Shown in pieces: positions 26,705 through 36,697 of a stretch of 64,000 bases of DNA. The position numbers and the translations under genes were made by a program. Source of the stretch: Maribellus comscasis (GTDB taxonomy: Bacteria; Bacteroidota; Bacteroidia; Bacteroidales; Prolixibacteraceae); contig NZ_CP046401.1 in the NCBI RefSeq assembly GCF_009762775.1, forward strand, positions 6,708,001 through 6,772,000, given 5' to 3'. Below the pieces are notes generated by a model. That model searched no databases, was not told the DNA's origin, and saw only the letters and a list, made by a program, of their open reading frames with translations. How positions within the stretch are numbered: the stretch's first letter is position 1; every line of letters begins with the position of its first letter.

Positions 26705-27100
26705 ATGAAAAAAATCTTTGTAATACTGTTTGTTTTATTTCATGCTTTCTGCTATTCGCGAAATAGCAGAATTCTCCCTTTTTCATCAGGAGACCGTGTA
26801 TGTTTTGTGGAAAACAGTATCACGCACGACGGAAGGTTTTTTCACAATGCAATGCTTTACCATATCATCCGTTTCCCCGACAGACAGGTCACCTTTTTTA
26901 ACCGCGGTATTGCCGGTGATGTTACAAGTGGTGTGATCAAACGAATGGATCATATTCTGGTTAATAAACCTCTTGAAAACGATATTAAAAAAAACATGAT
27001 TTCGCTGCAGGAAGAAGCCTTCCGAAAGGCTCAACCTGTTGAACATGAGTATCTGCGAAAACCGGTTAACAAAAAAAGAGGACAAATATTAAAAGCTTAG
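26705..27100 (+). pseudogene. SGNH/GDSL hydrolase remnant with internal deletion
   Basis: The frame of 131 codons begins like a secreted GDSL esterase of ~450 residues: signal peptide, FSSGDRVCFVENSITHDGRFFHN and FPDRQVTFFNRGIAGDVTSGV. After residue ~87 it jumps straight to a tail (SLQEEAFRKAQPVEHEYL) that normally ends such proteins. The central region and the catalytic Asp-x-x-His block are absent. The usual GNSIT block I reads ENSIT. The gene is therefore probably a non-functional, internally deleted copy. It has an intact reading frame, so a short product could still be made. It sits between the MBL gene and the GH106 gene. Confidence 0.65.
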
Positions 27101-27108
27101 ATTATATA

Positions 27109-30100
27109 ATGAGAATTGCCACAATAATACATAGTTTGAAATTTATACTTCCGGGGTTTTGGGCTTTTCTGTATTTGTCAGAGCCTGTTTGCAGCCAAAG
27201 ACTGGGAGCAATTTCACCTGAAAAGTTTCAGGGTACACCACTTGAGTCGGGGGTGCATACCTGGTGGCACTGGATTGATGGCAACATTACAAAAGATGGA
27301 ATAAGAAAAGACCTGGAGGCCATGCATAGGCAGGGAATCACTCAGGCCACAATACTTAATGTCGGGTTATTTGATAAACAGTTTTTTGGGTTGAAAGAAG
27401 TCCGGTTTGATTCTCCCGGGTGGTATGCGATGTTTCAATATGCTCTGGAAAAAGCGGATCATTTAGGGTTGAAAATTGGGGTGCATAATTGCGATGGTTG
27501 GAGTACTACTGGCGGACCATGGATAAAACCTGAAAATGCCATGAAAGAAGTTACCTGGAGTAAAACTCTGGTAAATGGAGGAAAGTACATCGAAATGAAA
27601 CTGGCAGAACCATATTCCTTTGATGGTTTTTACCGCGATGTTGCCGTTTTGGCAATAAAATCCGATAAACAATCGAACAGTTTTGTGCAGGCAGCGCCAA
27701 AAATTAAGTTCAACGACGAAGATAAAGTAAACTACCTGAGCGATGGCTGCCCTGTGGGCGGACTATTGGTAAAAAAAGAAGACACCATAACAATTGAATT
27801 TAGCAAGGCATTTGAAATCGAAAAAATTGCAGTTTATCCCAGAAAAAGTTATGTATGGGGAAGCGTTGAGGCCGTAGATAATTCTGTTGTCACCTATTCA
27901 TTGGAGGCATTGAATCAGAATAACTCTTATGAGAAAGTGCTGGATTTTAAAACAAAGGGATTCAATCAGAATCACAGTATTACAGTTCCTCAGATTAAAG
28001 CCAGATCTCTTCGGTTAATTATAACAAGCATTGAAAATACTGAGTCGCTTTTTATTGGTGAACTGGAATTTCTAAAGGAGAATGAATTACCTGCTTTTAC
28101 GACAGATGTACCTTATTTTCAAACTAAAACAGCGTCTGTACAAGGTTCTGCTTCGGATCAATATTTTACACCTGAATTGTACACCGGTGGTAGTCCGGCT
28201 CAAATAGAAGACATTATTGATCTGACAAAAAAGGTTGATGTAAACGGTAATTTGAAATGGGATGCACCTGCTGGAAACTGGGAATTGATTCGATTCGGTT
28301 ACACGATCACAGGCGTAACAAATCGTCCGGCAACTGATAGTGGCTTGGGACTCGAATGCGATAAAATGGATACAGTTGCTCTGAACATTCACTACAATAA
28401 TTTTCCGAAAAGGCTGATTCAGCACGCAGGTCAATATAGAAAAAATACATTTAAGTTTCTGTTGATCGATAGTTGGGAATGCTATTTCCAAAACTGGACA
28501 AAATCGCTTCCTGATGCTTTTGAAAAGTTGAATGGATATTCCCTCACAAACTGGATACCAGCTTTATGTGGAGAAGTCGTGGAAAGCCCCGAAAGTACAG
28601 AATCATTCTATTACGATTTCAGACACACGATAGCCACACTCATTGAAGAGAACTATTATAAACACTATGCTGATTTGTGTCATCGTGATGGTTTGGAGCT
28701 ACATGGAGAGGTGATTTACGGTGGAAGTAAATTACCGCCTGCAGATGTACTCAAAGCGTATTCTCACACCGATATGCCGATGTTTGAATTTTGGGCACGA
28801 CCCGATAAAAATATGTTATATGGAAATAAGTTAGCTCCTGCACAGCTTCGCCAGTTTGCATCAAGTGCCGGGCTGTTTTACGAAAAATCGTCTGTTGGTT
28901 CGGAAGCCTATACCGGAAATGCCATTTATTCAGCTTCCCCATGGGATTTAGTGCCTTTTGGCGACGCAGCCTATTGTTCCGGTATCAACCAGATGATATT
29001 ACACAGCTACGTTCATCAGCCTGTGGATGCCAGACCGGGATTAACCTTGCAGAACTTCGGACTTTCTTTTAACCGGAACAATACAATCTGGAACAATCTT
29101 TCAGGCTGGATGAATTTCCAGACCCGGATTCAATACATTCTTCAGAATACAAAGGAAGTAAACGATATTTTATTTTATGTGGGCGATGCCTTGCCTCAAT
29201 TTACTGTAGACGCGACACAAATTCCTGCAGGATATAAATACAATGTCTGTAATGCTGATATCCTGCATAACAAGCTTCAGGTTGAAAACCATAAAATCAT
29301 AACTAAAAAAGGGATTGCTTTTTCTTTACTGATTCTTCCCGGTCAGGGTGGAATGAATTACTCCACTTTAATTCGGATTGAAGAACTCCTGAAACAAGGG
29401 GCGTTTATTTATGGTGAGAAACCTTCGTTTTTGTATTCATTGGCCGACCGAAAGCATTCAGTAAAATTTGGAGAAATAACCGAAAAGATCTGGGGAAAAG
29501 CTGCTGGGAATAGTAGCGAAATAATTGGCTACGGCAAAGGAAAAGTTTTCCAAGGCATGTCTCTGCAGAACGCCTTGAAAATGATAAACCTTAAACCGGA
29601 TTTTGAAATAATCTCTGGTGATTCGAAGGACTTTATTTTCTCGCACAGAAATAATGAATCCGCAGAACTATATTTTGTGACAAACCGAAAAAATCAACCT
29701 GTTTCTGCAAAATGTAAATTCAGGACACGAGGAAAACGGATCGAAATATGGAACCCGCTAAGCGGGAATATTACATCCGTATCAGATATTTCTGATGAAG
29801 ATAATTCAACTGTCATTAGTTGCGATTTCAAACCTTTGGAATCAGTGTTCTTTGTAATTGGGAAGGATATTGAGAATCAAATCAAGCCGAAACAAGCAGT
29901 TCCGGATGAATTTGAAATTACAGAATTCGAAGGAACAATTGAATTTCTTCCGGCTTACGAAGCTCAAATCGATAAGGTCGAATTTAGAGAGTATATTCCT
30001 TTGTCGGAATTTGAAAATCCTGATATAAAATATTTTGCAGGGAAAGCGCATTGTACGCTCAACTTCGAGTTTCCTGGTACTCCCGATACAACTAAAAACT

Positions 30101-30405
30101 GGTTCCTCGAATTTGGAGATTTAAACGGCACTGCAAGCCTTTCATTAAATGGACAAGAACTTGAGAATGTGTGGTCGTCGATTCAGGAAATCCCGCTTAA
30201 TAAAAGCATCAAATCAGGTACAAACAAGCTTGAAATCACCATCGACATTCCTTATCGCAACCGGTTTATTGGTGATTTTATACAAAACAGCAAAGCAAAA
30301 TCATTATGGACAACATGTGAGATTGACAAGTACTTAAATGCCCGTTCTCCCTTACTAAAAGTTGGACTTACTGAACCTCTGAAAATTATCGCAAAAACAA
30401 AATAA
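27109..30405 (+). CDS. GH106-type alpha-L-rhamnosidase
   Basis: A 1098-residue exported enzyme; signal core ~14-28, mature start near VCSQ. GH106 hallmarks are VHTWWHWIDGNITKDGI near residue 47, LGLKIGVHNCDGWSTTGGPW near 125, and ELHGEVIYGG (Glu534) with MPMFEFWARP (Glu560) in the barrel. The C-terminal ~150 residues hold a jelly-roll domain (LEFGDLNGTASLSLNGQE). Family members remove alpha-L-rhamnose from rhamnogalacturonans and related glycans. It begins the packed gene run that continues with 15-60-base gaps to 41743. This makes rhamnose-containing glycans the likely feed for the pathway downstream. Confidence 0.88.
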   Translation: MRIATIIHSLKFILPGFWAFLYLSEPVCSQRLGAISPEKFQGTPLESGVHTWWHWIDGNITKDGIRKDLEAMHRQGITQATILNVGLFDKQFFGLKEVRFDSPGWYAMFQYALEKADHLGLKIGVHNCDGWSTTGGPWIKPENAMKEVTWSKTLVNGGKYIEMKLAEPYSFDGFYRDVAVLAIKSDKQSNSFVQAAPKIKFNDEDKVNYLSDGCPVGGLLVKKEDTITIEFSKAFEIEKIAVYPRKSYVWGSVEAVDNSVVTYSLEALNQNNSYEKVLDFKTKGFNQNHSITVPQIKARSLRLIITSIENTESLFIGELEFLKENELPAFTTDVPYFQTKTASVQGSASDQYFTPELYTGGSPAQIEDIIDLTKKVDVNGNLKWDAPAGNWELIRFGYTITGVTNRPATDSGLGLECDKMDTVALNIHYNNFPKRLIQHAGQYRKNTFKFLLIDSWECYFQNWTKSLPDAFEKLNGYSLTNWIPALCGEVVESPESTESFYYDFRHTIATLIEENYYKHYADLCHRDGLELHGEVIYGGSKLPPADVLKAYSHTDMPMFEFWARPDKNMLYGNKLAPAQLRQFASSAGLFYEKSSVGSEAYTGNAIYSASPWDLVPFGDAAYCSGINQMILHSYVHQPVDARPGLTLQNFGLSFNRNNTIWNNLSGWMNFQTRIQYILQNTKEVNDILFYVGDALPQFTVDATQIPAGYKYNVCNADILHNKLQVENHKIITKKGIAFSLLILPGQGGMNYSTLIRIEELLKQGAFIYGEKPSFLYSLADRKHSVKFGEITEKIWGKAAGNSSEIIGYGKGKVFQGMSLQNALKMINLKPDFEIISGDSKDFIFSHRNNESAELYFVTNRKNQPVSAKCKFRTRGKRIEIWNPLSGNITSVSDISDEDNSTVISCDFKPLESVFFVIGKDIENQIKPKQAVPDEFEITEFEGTIEFLPAYEAQIDKVEFREYIPLSEFENPDIKYFAGKAHCTLNFEFPGTPDTTKNWFLEFGDLNGTASLSLNGQELENVWSSIQEIPLNKSIKSGTNKLEITIDIPYRNRFIGDFIQNSKAKSLWTTCEIDKYLNARSPLLKVGLTEPLKIIAKTK

Positions 30406-30419
30406 TTAAAGTAGAAGAT

Positions 30420-31565
30420 ATGAGTCACCCAGAAAATAAAACACTATCAAAACGTATTGAATCACTGGATATATTGCGAGGTTTCGACCTTTTCTGCCTT
30501 GTATTCTTTCAGCCGGTTTTTATGTCCCTGGCAAGAGCGTTCGACCTCCCGTTTACCAATTGGCTGGCAACAAAGTTCGATCATGTTCAGTGGGAAGGTT
30601 TTGTTTTCTGGGATATTATCATGCCACTTTTTATGTTTATGGCCGGCGCGTCTATGCCATTCGCATTTGCCAAACATCTGAAAACCGGCAGCAACGCTCA
30701 TTTGTATAAACGGATTTTAAAACGAGTAGTCCTCCTCTGGATTTTCGGGATGATGTGCCAGGGAAATCTTCTGTCCTTCAATCCTGATCGGATTTTTCTT
30801 TATTCTAACACTCTACAGGCCATTGCCATGGGATATTTCATTTCGGCAGTTTTGTTGATGCACTTTAAACTCAACGGGCAAATAATCATCACAGCCGTAT
30901 TGTTACTGACCTATTGGGCAGCACTTTCATTCATAAAAATTGGAAATTATGGTGGTGGCGATTTTACTCCCGATTACAACCTGGCAGAATACATCGACAG
31001 GCTCGTGTTGGGGCGTTTCCGCAATGGTACAACCATCACCGGTGGAATGGTAGATTTTGGCACTTATTACCGTTACACCTGGATTCTGAGTAGTCTCAAT
31101 TTTGGAGTGACGGTTATGACCGGTGTTTTTGCCGGACACATCATGAAGAGTGGTTTGTCGAACCTGAAAAAAGTACAATGGCTGGCAATCATCGGCGTAC
31201 TTTTCATACTGACCGGTCAAATCTGGGGCTTGCAAATGCCCATCATTAAAAGAATCTGGACCAGCTCGATGACCTTGTACAGCAGCGGAATTTGCTTTTT
31301 GCTTATGGCTTTTTTCTATTATTTGGTCGATTACAAAAATTATGGAAAGTATTTAAGATGGTTCAAAATTTACGGGATGAACTCCATCCTGGCCTATATG
31401 CTTTTTGAGATCGTCAATTTCACCAGTGTGAGTGCGTCGCTACTGCACGGCACTGAACAATTCCTTGGAGATTATTATAAAACAGTCATACAGTTGGCAA
31501 ATGTTAGCATCATCTTTCTGATTCTTTGGGTGATGTATAAACGAAAAAATTTCCTCAGAGTGTGA
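30420..31565 (+). CDS. DUF5009 / NagX-like multipass membrane acyltransferase homologue
   Basis: A 381-residue inner-membrane protein with about ten membrane segments. The N-terminal signature IESLDILRGFDLFCLVF and the block FVFWDIIMPLFMFMAGASMPFA are typical of DUF5009 and heparan-alpha-glucosaminide N-acetyltransferase-like (COG4299) proteins. Human HGSNAT transfers acetyl across a membrane to an amino sugar; bacterial members are common in PULs and mostly uncharacterised. It starts 15 bases after the GH106 gene with RBS-like AGAAGAT. It may acetylate, or move acyl groups to, the periplasmic sugar derivative. The GNAT and M20 genes further on also hint at acyl chemistry. Confidence 0.8.
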   Translation: MSHPENKTLSKRIESLDILRGFDLFCLVFFQPVFMSLARAFDLPFTNWLATKFDHVQWEGFVFWDIIMPLFMFMAGASMPFAFAKHLKTGSNAHLYKRILKRVVLLWIFGMMCQGNLLSFNPDRIFLYSNTLQAIAMGYFISAVLLMHFKLNGQIIITAVLLLTYWAALSFIKIGNYGGGDFTPDYNLAEYIDRLVLGRFRNGTTITGGMVDFGTYYRYTWILSSLNFGVTVMTGVFAGHIMKSGLSNLKKVQWLAIIGVLFILTGQIWGLQMPIIKRIWTSSMTLYSSGICFLLMAFFYYLVDYKNYGKYLRWFKIYGMNSILAYMLFEIVNFTSVSASLLHGTEQFLGDYYKTVIQLANVSIIFLILWVMYKRKNFLRV

Positions 31566-31622
31566 TATGAAAACCAGCTGTTTATAGTTGGTATGGAAGT
31601 AAATTATTAAAGCAACAGATAA

Positions 31623-32831
31623 ATGAAAAGATCAAATAGTAACAACACTTATGTTTTAACCACAGCATTTTTTTCGCTTTTGGGTTTAAGTGGATTTGCC
31701 CACTATGGTTTGCCCTTCTTTTTTGACTTTATGGTCGAAGATTTTGGATACACCCGCGCAGAAGTAACCTCAGGATTTGCAGTGGCGAAAATTATTGTAG
31801 CCCCTTTGTTTGGATTTATTGCCGGCTGGCTTATCGATCGCTTCGGTTCAAGGAGGTTGATGATGCTGGGAGCATTTTTAGTCGGAATAGCTTTTATCGG
31901 TTTAAGTTTCTCCGGAGTATTGTGGATGTTTTATCTGTTTTATGTTTTTAAATCCCTTGGTTATGTTTTTGGTGGGCCGCTTCCTTGCCAGGTACTAATT
32001 TCCAGAAGGTTTCAGCTAAACAGGGGCAAAGCCATGGGGCTAGCTTACCTCGGAATTGGCGTTGGTGGCGCAATTGTTCCGATTATAGCAACCAACCTTG
32101 AAAAATTTCTGGGGTGGCAAATGGCGCTGTCGGCTCTGGGAATCATTATTTTTTTACTGGCCTTCCCGTTGCCTTTTTTTCTAAAAGATTCAATAAACAG
32201 CGAAAAGAGCGAACCTGCTGATGAGAAAGAGTCAGTACCAATAAAAACCATTCTGAAAAATCGAAATTTTTACCTCCTCGCCTTTGGAAGTATGTGTTCG
32301 ATAGGGGCAGTGGGAGGTATGGGGCAACACCTGAAACTTTATTTGCGCGATCTGGATTTTTCTCAGGCGCACGCTGCAAATATCATGTCGCTGGTTTTGT
32401 TATCGAGCCTTGCCGGAAGAGTTTTTATGGGCTGGCTCGCTGATACCATCAACCGAAAATACGTTATGCTTTTGATATATTTAATTGTTGGTGGCGCTAT
32501 TCTCACTTTGTTGCTTCCACCGTTCCCGGGGCGAATTTATGTGTTTGCGGTTGCTTTTGGACTGGGGCTGGGCGGCGATTATATGATTATCCCTTTAATG
32601 GCAGCCGACCACTTTGGGATCAAAACACTGGGAAGGACAATGGGAATTATTCTCGTAGCTGATGGTATTGCTGAATCAGCGCTTCCCGTGGTTGTTAGCC
32701 TGGTGTATAACGATACCGTTGGTTATTCAATCGGTTTTACCATTTTGCTGTGTATTGCCCTTTCCGGTGCTGCAATTATTTCATTCCTGCCAAAAGTGAG
32801 CCAAAAAGTTGTAAACAAAGATAAATTTTGA
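31623..32831 (+). CDS. MFS transporter (OFA/monocarboxylate-type)
   Basis: A 402-residue protein with 12 predicted membrane helices in two halves and a central loop (~190-205, SEKSEPADEKES). The motif between TM2 and TM3 is GWLIDRFGSRRLMMLGA, the MFS signature, with the partial repeat GWLADTINRKYVMLL in the second half. The overall pattern resembles oxalate/formate and monocarboxylate transporters, which carry organic acids, so a uronate, keto-acid or oxidised sugar is plausible cargo. It lies between DUF5009 and the amidohydrolase in the same gene run and probably imports the compound handled by the cytoplasmic enzymes. Confidence 0.85.
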   Translation: MKRSNSNNTYVLTTAFFSLLGLSGFAHYGLPFFFDFMVEDFGYTRAEVTSGFAVAKIIVAPLFGFIAGWLIDRFGSRRLMMLGAFLVGIAFIGLSFSGVLWMFYLFYVFKSLGYVFGGPLPCQVLISRRFQLNRGKAMGLAYLGIGVGGAIVPIIATNLEKFLGWQMALSALGIIIFLLAFPLPFFLKDSINSEKSEPADEKESVPIKTILKNRNFYLLAFGSMCSIGAVGGMGQHLKLYLRDLDFSQAHAANIMSLVLLSSLAGRVFMGWLADTINRKYVMLLIYLIVGGAILTLLLPPFPGRIYVFAVAFGLGLGGDYMIIPLMAADHFGIKTLGRTMGIILVADGIAESALPVVVSLVYNDTVGYSIGFTILLCIALSGAAIISFLPKVSQKVVNKDKF

Positions 32832-32841
32832 GGAAAAAGAG

Positions 32842-34593
32842 ATGAAGAGAAGGATAGATATTGATAATTCAATAAACGAAAATTCAGCTTTGGATTTAAT
32901 GGACGATTCTGCGTTTGCCGATGTCGTGATTCTAAACGGAAAGGTGCTTACTATTGACGAAAATTTCGCCATTGCTGAAAGTATTGCCATTAGGGGAGAC
33001 CGGATTTTAAAAGTGGGAACGCAAGCCGAAATCAGGCAACTAATAAACATCGATACAAAGGTTATTAACGTTGAAGGCAGGACCGTGATTCCCGGATTGA
33101 TTGAAGCCCATCTTCATCCGGAGCAGGGGGCGCTTAGCGAATTAGAAGAGGAAATTCCGGTTGTAAAAACAATAAATGAGTTATTGCAATGGATTATAAA
33201 GCAAACCGAAGTAAAATCGGAAAATGAATGGATTATCTTTCCAAAATTCTTTTACACACGCTTAAAAGAATTGCGGCCACCTACTTTAAAAGAACTCGAT
33301 GAAGCAGCACCTATAAATCCTGTTTTCCTGAACGGATCGTTTGGAGGCGTTATTAATTCTGCCGCAATGAGAATTTCAAACATCACAGAAAACACGGTGG
33401 ATGAGGGCATCTTGAAAAACCCTTTTTCAGGACAACCAACAGGCATCCTAAGTCGATCTGCTTTTAAGCTGCTGAACACGCCACCTGATAAGGTTTATTC
33501 TGAAAAAGAGAAAGCCACAGCACTTGCTGCTATGCTAAAACGCTATAACCGATACGGGATCACCAGCATTTGTTCAGGGGCAGGAGATATGCAGACTTTC
33601 AGTTTATACCAGGAAATTAGAAAGGCCAATGAACTTACTTGCAGGGTATTTCTGAATATCCGCTTCCCCCTGAATCTCCGTCATTCAGTAAGTGTTGATG
33701 AAATGCTGGATTCGATAGATCGGATGGATATGAAAACCGGCGATGGGGATGAGTGGGTAAAAATAGGAGCGCTTAAAATAATTCTGGACGGCGGAATTCT
33801 TACCGGGACTGCCTATCTGCGGGAACCCTGGGGACAACGGGCACAGGAGGTTTTTGGGTTTGAAGATCCGGAGTACAGAGGAATTCTAAACTACAATTTC
33901 GAAGAACTGGAGCGAATTGTTTCTAAAGCAGCAAAATCAGGGTGGAAGTTCGCGGCTCATTGTACCGGCGGCGGAGGTGTTGACCTGCTGCTTGATGTAT
34001 TCGAAAAAATAAATAAAACAATCTCCTTACGCGATAAGCGTTTTGCCATCATTCACGGCAACTTTTTTACACCGGAATCCACCATCCGAATGAAAAAAAC
34101 AGGTATTTACGCCGATGCACAGGCTGCCTGGTTGTATAAAGACGCTGATGCTTTTACTGATATTATTGGATCGGAAAGAGTCAGCCACTTTTTACCCTTT
34201 CGTTCAATGCTCGATAACGAAGTGATGGTAAACGGTGGTTCAGACCATATGGTAAAGTTTGATGCCAATTCATCTGTTAATCCCTTCAATCCTTTTTTGG
34301 GTATGTGGTGCATGATCACCCGGACAACAGAGAATTCCAATGTGATTAATTCAAATGAAGCAATTACAAGAGAAGAAGCACTCCGGATTTACACGATAAA
34401 TAATGCTTATGCCACTTTTGAGGAGGCCATAAAAGGATCGCTTGAAACTGGCAAGTTTGCTGATTTAGCTGTCCTTTCCAGCGATATTTTGACATGTTCC
34501 ACCGATCAGATAAAAGACATTGAATCGGTACTAACTCTGGTTGGAGGGAAGGTGGTTTTTGCCAGTGACGAGATTAAGATGAGTAATAAATAA
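32842..34593 (+). CDS. Amidohydrolase, YtcJ-like (amidohydro_3)
   Basis: A 583-residue protein without a signal peptide, so cytoplasmic. The N-terminal composite beta domain is seen in DVVILNGKVLTIDENFAIAE and GDRILKVGT. Metal motifs are HLH in GLIEAHLHPE, KIILDGGILTG (the YtcJ-type Lys/Asp block), HC in AAHCTGGGG, IIHGNFF and the Asp in VNGGSDHM. YtcJ-like proteins hydrolyse C-N bonds in amides, formamides or cyclic amides. The gene starts 10 bases after the transporter gene. With the M20 deacylase and GNAT genes downstream, it suggests an N-acylated or amide-bearing substrate. The substrate cannot be read from the sequence. Confidence 0.85.
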   Translation: MKRRIDIDNSINENSALDLMDDSAFADVVILNGKVLTIDENFAIAESIAIRGDRILKVGTQAEIRQLINIDTKVINVEGRTVIPGLIEAHLHPEQGALSELEEEIPVVKTINELLQWIIKQTEVKSENEWIIFPKFFYTRLKELRPPTLKELDEAAPINPVFLNGSFGGVINSAAMRISNITENTVDEGILKNPFSGQPTGILSRSAFKLLNTPPDKVYSEKEKATALAAMLKRYNRYGITSICSGAGDMQTFSLYQEIRKANELTCRVFLNIRFPLNLRHSVSVDEMLDSIDRMDMKTGDGDEWVKIGALKIILDGGILTGTAYLREPWGQRAQEVFGFEDPEYRGILNYNFEELERIVSKAAKSGWKFAAHCTGGGGVDLLLDVFEKINKTISLRDKRFAIIHGNFFTPESTIRMKKTGIYADAQAAWLYKDADAFTDIIGSERVSHFLPFRSMLDNEVMVNGGSDHMVKFDANSSVNPFNPFLGMWCMITRTTENSNVINSNEAITREEALRIYTINNAYATFEEAIKGSLETGKFADLAVLSSDILTCSTDQIKDIESVLTLVGGKVVFASDEIKMSNK

Positions 34594-34600
34594 CACAAAT

Positions 34601-35077
34601 ATGAAAGAATCAATTTATTCAACTAAACAGTTAAGTGCCTTAGTCGCCGTGCGCTTTTTAATTGGATGGCACCTGTTGTACGAAGGAGTGTACAAACTGT
34701 ATTCTCCGGCCTGGTCATCTCAGGGATTTTTAAGCGAATCGCAGTGGATAATGTCCGGTTTTGCAAAGTGGATCATTTCGAATCAGGAGATTTTGAGCGT
34801 CGTGGATTTTCTAAATACCTGGGGTCTGATTGCAATAGGGCTGGGCCTGATCTTTGGCCTGTTAACCCGCATTGCCACCTTTTCCGGAATAGTTCTTTTG
34901 CTGATGTATTATTTCAGTACTCCACCTTTAATTGGTTTGGAATACTCAATTCCGGCGGAAGGTAATTACCTGATTATTAATAAAACACTAATAGAAGCAG
35001 CAGCTCTGGTGGTCATCCTTGTGTTTCCCACCGGGGCAATTATCGGCTTAGACAGGTTTATTTTTAAAAAGAAATAG
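34601..35077 (+). CDS. DoxX-family membrane protein
   Basis: A 158-residue protein with four membrane helices. The N-terminal RFLIGWHLLYEGVYKLYSP and central GLIAIGLGLIFGLLTRIA are typical of DoxX/DoxD proteins. DoxD is a subunit of archaeal thiosulfate:quinone oxidoreductase; most bacterial DoxX proteins have no proven role. It lies 7 bases after the amidohydrolase gene and 11 before a Tat-exported oxidoreductase gene. A possible role passing electrons from that periplasmic oxidation to quinones is speculative. Confidence 0.82.
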   Translation: MKESIYSTKQLSALVAVRFLIGWHLLYEGVYKLYSPAWSSQGFLSESQWIMSGFAKWIISNQEILSVVDFLNTWGLIAIGLGLIFGLLTRIATFSGIVLLLMYYFSTPPLIGLEYSIPAEGNYLIINKTLIEAAALVVILVFPTGAIIGLDRFIFKKK

Positions 35078-35088
35078 GAGGGCAGAAA

Positions 35089-36672
35089 ATGGAACATCAA
35101 AATAAAAAAAATCAGAATAACGAATCAAAAGGCGGGGAACATAAGTTGAACCGCAGGTCGGTTTTGAAGGGACTTGCCGGATTGCCGGTGGCCGGGATAT
35201 TTTCGTATGAACTTTTTAAAAAGGTGAGTTACGAGAACCAAAACAAAAGTTCCTTTTTGAAAGAATTGGATTTGGAAAATATTTCTGCGCCCGCCGCACT
35301 CGAGCCTGCCAAAAATGGTGATTTGATCCGGGTAGGAATGATCGGTTTTGGAGAAAGGGCAGTGGCATTGGCCAAAGCACTTGGCTTTCTTCATCCTGAA
35401 AATACAGCCAGAAGAATAAAAATGGGCTACCTCGATGATTGGCTGGCACAGGCCGATCTGAATGTTGCCATCACCGGTATCTGCGAAGTTTTTGACCAGC
35501 GTGCACAGGAAGGCCTTGAAATTGCAGCAAGTGAATTTCGCCCGGGTGGAGGTCAACCTTCCGGGCTTCCTGTAAAACGCTATGCTAGCTATAAGGAAAT
35601 GCTGGCCGACAAGGACATCGATGCTGTTGTAATCGCCACGCCCGACCACCATCATGCACGGATATCGATAGAAGCAGCAAAAGCCGGCAAGCACGTGTAT
35701 TGTGAGAAGAGTCCGGCAATACGCGAAGATGAATTATTTGAACTATATGAAACCGTAAAAAGTAGCGGAATTGTGTATCAGTTAGGTCATCAGATCTCAA
35801 AAAACGCGGTATTTCAGCAAGCCAGGGATATCATTCAAAAAAATATACTCGGGAAAATTACTCTCATAGAAACAACTACCAACCGAAACACTGCTTCCGG
35901 AGCCTGGATCAGACATCTCGATAAAGATGGAAATCCAAAACCCGGAGACACTGGTTCTATCGACTGGGACCAATGGCTGGGCGACAGACCTAAGGTGCCT
36001 TTCAGTATTGACCGTTTTTATAACTGGACAAAATGGTTCGATTACGATCTGGGCATGCTGGGGCAGCTTTTTACCCACGAGTTTGATGCCATCAACCAGT
36101 TGTTACATGTTGGTATTCCAAAAACCGCAATGACATCAGGCGGTCTTTATTACTGGAAAGACAATCGTGAAATTCCTGACCTCCTTCATTCCGTTTTTGA
36201 ATATCCCGAAAAGGATTTAACATTGATTTACAGTGCCTGCCTTGCCAGCAGTCGTAACCGAGGGCGTGTGATCATGGGGAATGACGCATCCATGGAACTA
36301 GGTGGCTCCTTGCAGGTTACCGTCGATCACGACTCGAACCGTTTCAGCGAGCAATTGAAAAAGGGCGTTATTTCTCCTTCTGAACCAATGCTTTCTATTA
36401 ACCCAAACTCAGGTAGAGTTGATGCAGTAACATCGGCAACAGCTAAATACTACGAACAGCGGGGCCTGTCAACCACACGCATTGGCGACATTAAAATGGA
36501 TGTCACGCACCTACATATGAAAGAATGGATTGACTGTATACGAGGAGGCGGAACTCCTGCGGGTAACATCGAACGAGCTTTTGAAGAAGGCGTAACTATT
36601 CTGATGGCTCAAAAGTCCTATCTTGAAGAACGAAAAGTGGAATGGGATGCTGTCAACCGGAAGATTATTTAA
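35089..36672 (+). CDS. Gfo/Idh/MocA-family oxidoreductase, Tat-exported
   Basis: A 527-residue protein with a Tat signal: LNRRSVLKGLAGLPVAGI at ~20-38 (twin Arg followed by a hydrophobic stretch). The Rossmann domain starts near residue 80 (RVGMIGFGERAVALAKAL). DAVVIATPDHHHARISIEA follows, then GKHVYCEKSPAIRE, where Lys of the EKP motif is kept but Pro is replaced by Ser. The C-terminal alpha/beta domain (~220-527) is longer than usual. Family members oxidise or reduce hydroxyls of sugars with bound NAD(P), and some periplasmic ones act as glycosidases or racemases with tightly bound cofactor. The RBS is AGGAGGGC. It probably acts on the sugar in the periplasm. Confidence 0.87.
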   Translation: MEHQNKKNQNNESKGGEHKLNRRSVLKGLAGLPVAGIFSYELFKKVSYENQNKSSFLKELDLENISAPAALEPAKNGDLIRVGMIGFGERAVALAKALGFLHPENTARRIKMGYLDDWLAQADLNVAITGICEVFDQRAQEGLEIAASEFRPGGGQPSGLPVKRYASYKEMLADKDIDAVVIATPDHHHARISIEAAKAGKHVYCEKSPAIREDELFELYETVKSSGIVYQLGHQISKNAVFQQARDIIQKNILGKITLIETTTNRNTASGAWIRHLDKDGNPKPGDTGSIDWDQWLGDRPKVPFSIDRFYNWTKWFDYDLGMLGQLFTHEFDAINQLLHVGIPKTAMTSGGLYYWKDNREIPDLLHSVFEYPEKDLTLIYSACLASSRNRGRVIMGNDASMELGGSLQVTVDHDSNRFSEQLKKGVISPSEPMLSINPNSGRVDAVTSATAKYYEQRGLSTTRIGDIKMDVTHLHMKEWIDCIRGGGTPAGNIERAFEEGVTILMAQKSYLEERKVEWDAVNRKII

Positions 36673-36697
36673 GCGAAAGAAGATTAAATCGAAGTTC

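Noticed and set aside
35125..35694. 189-codon minus-strand frame inside the Gfo/Idh/MocA gene
   Set aside because: Fully antisense to a gene with clear NAD-binding and Tat motifs; composition is that of a reverse frame.
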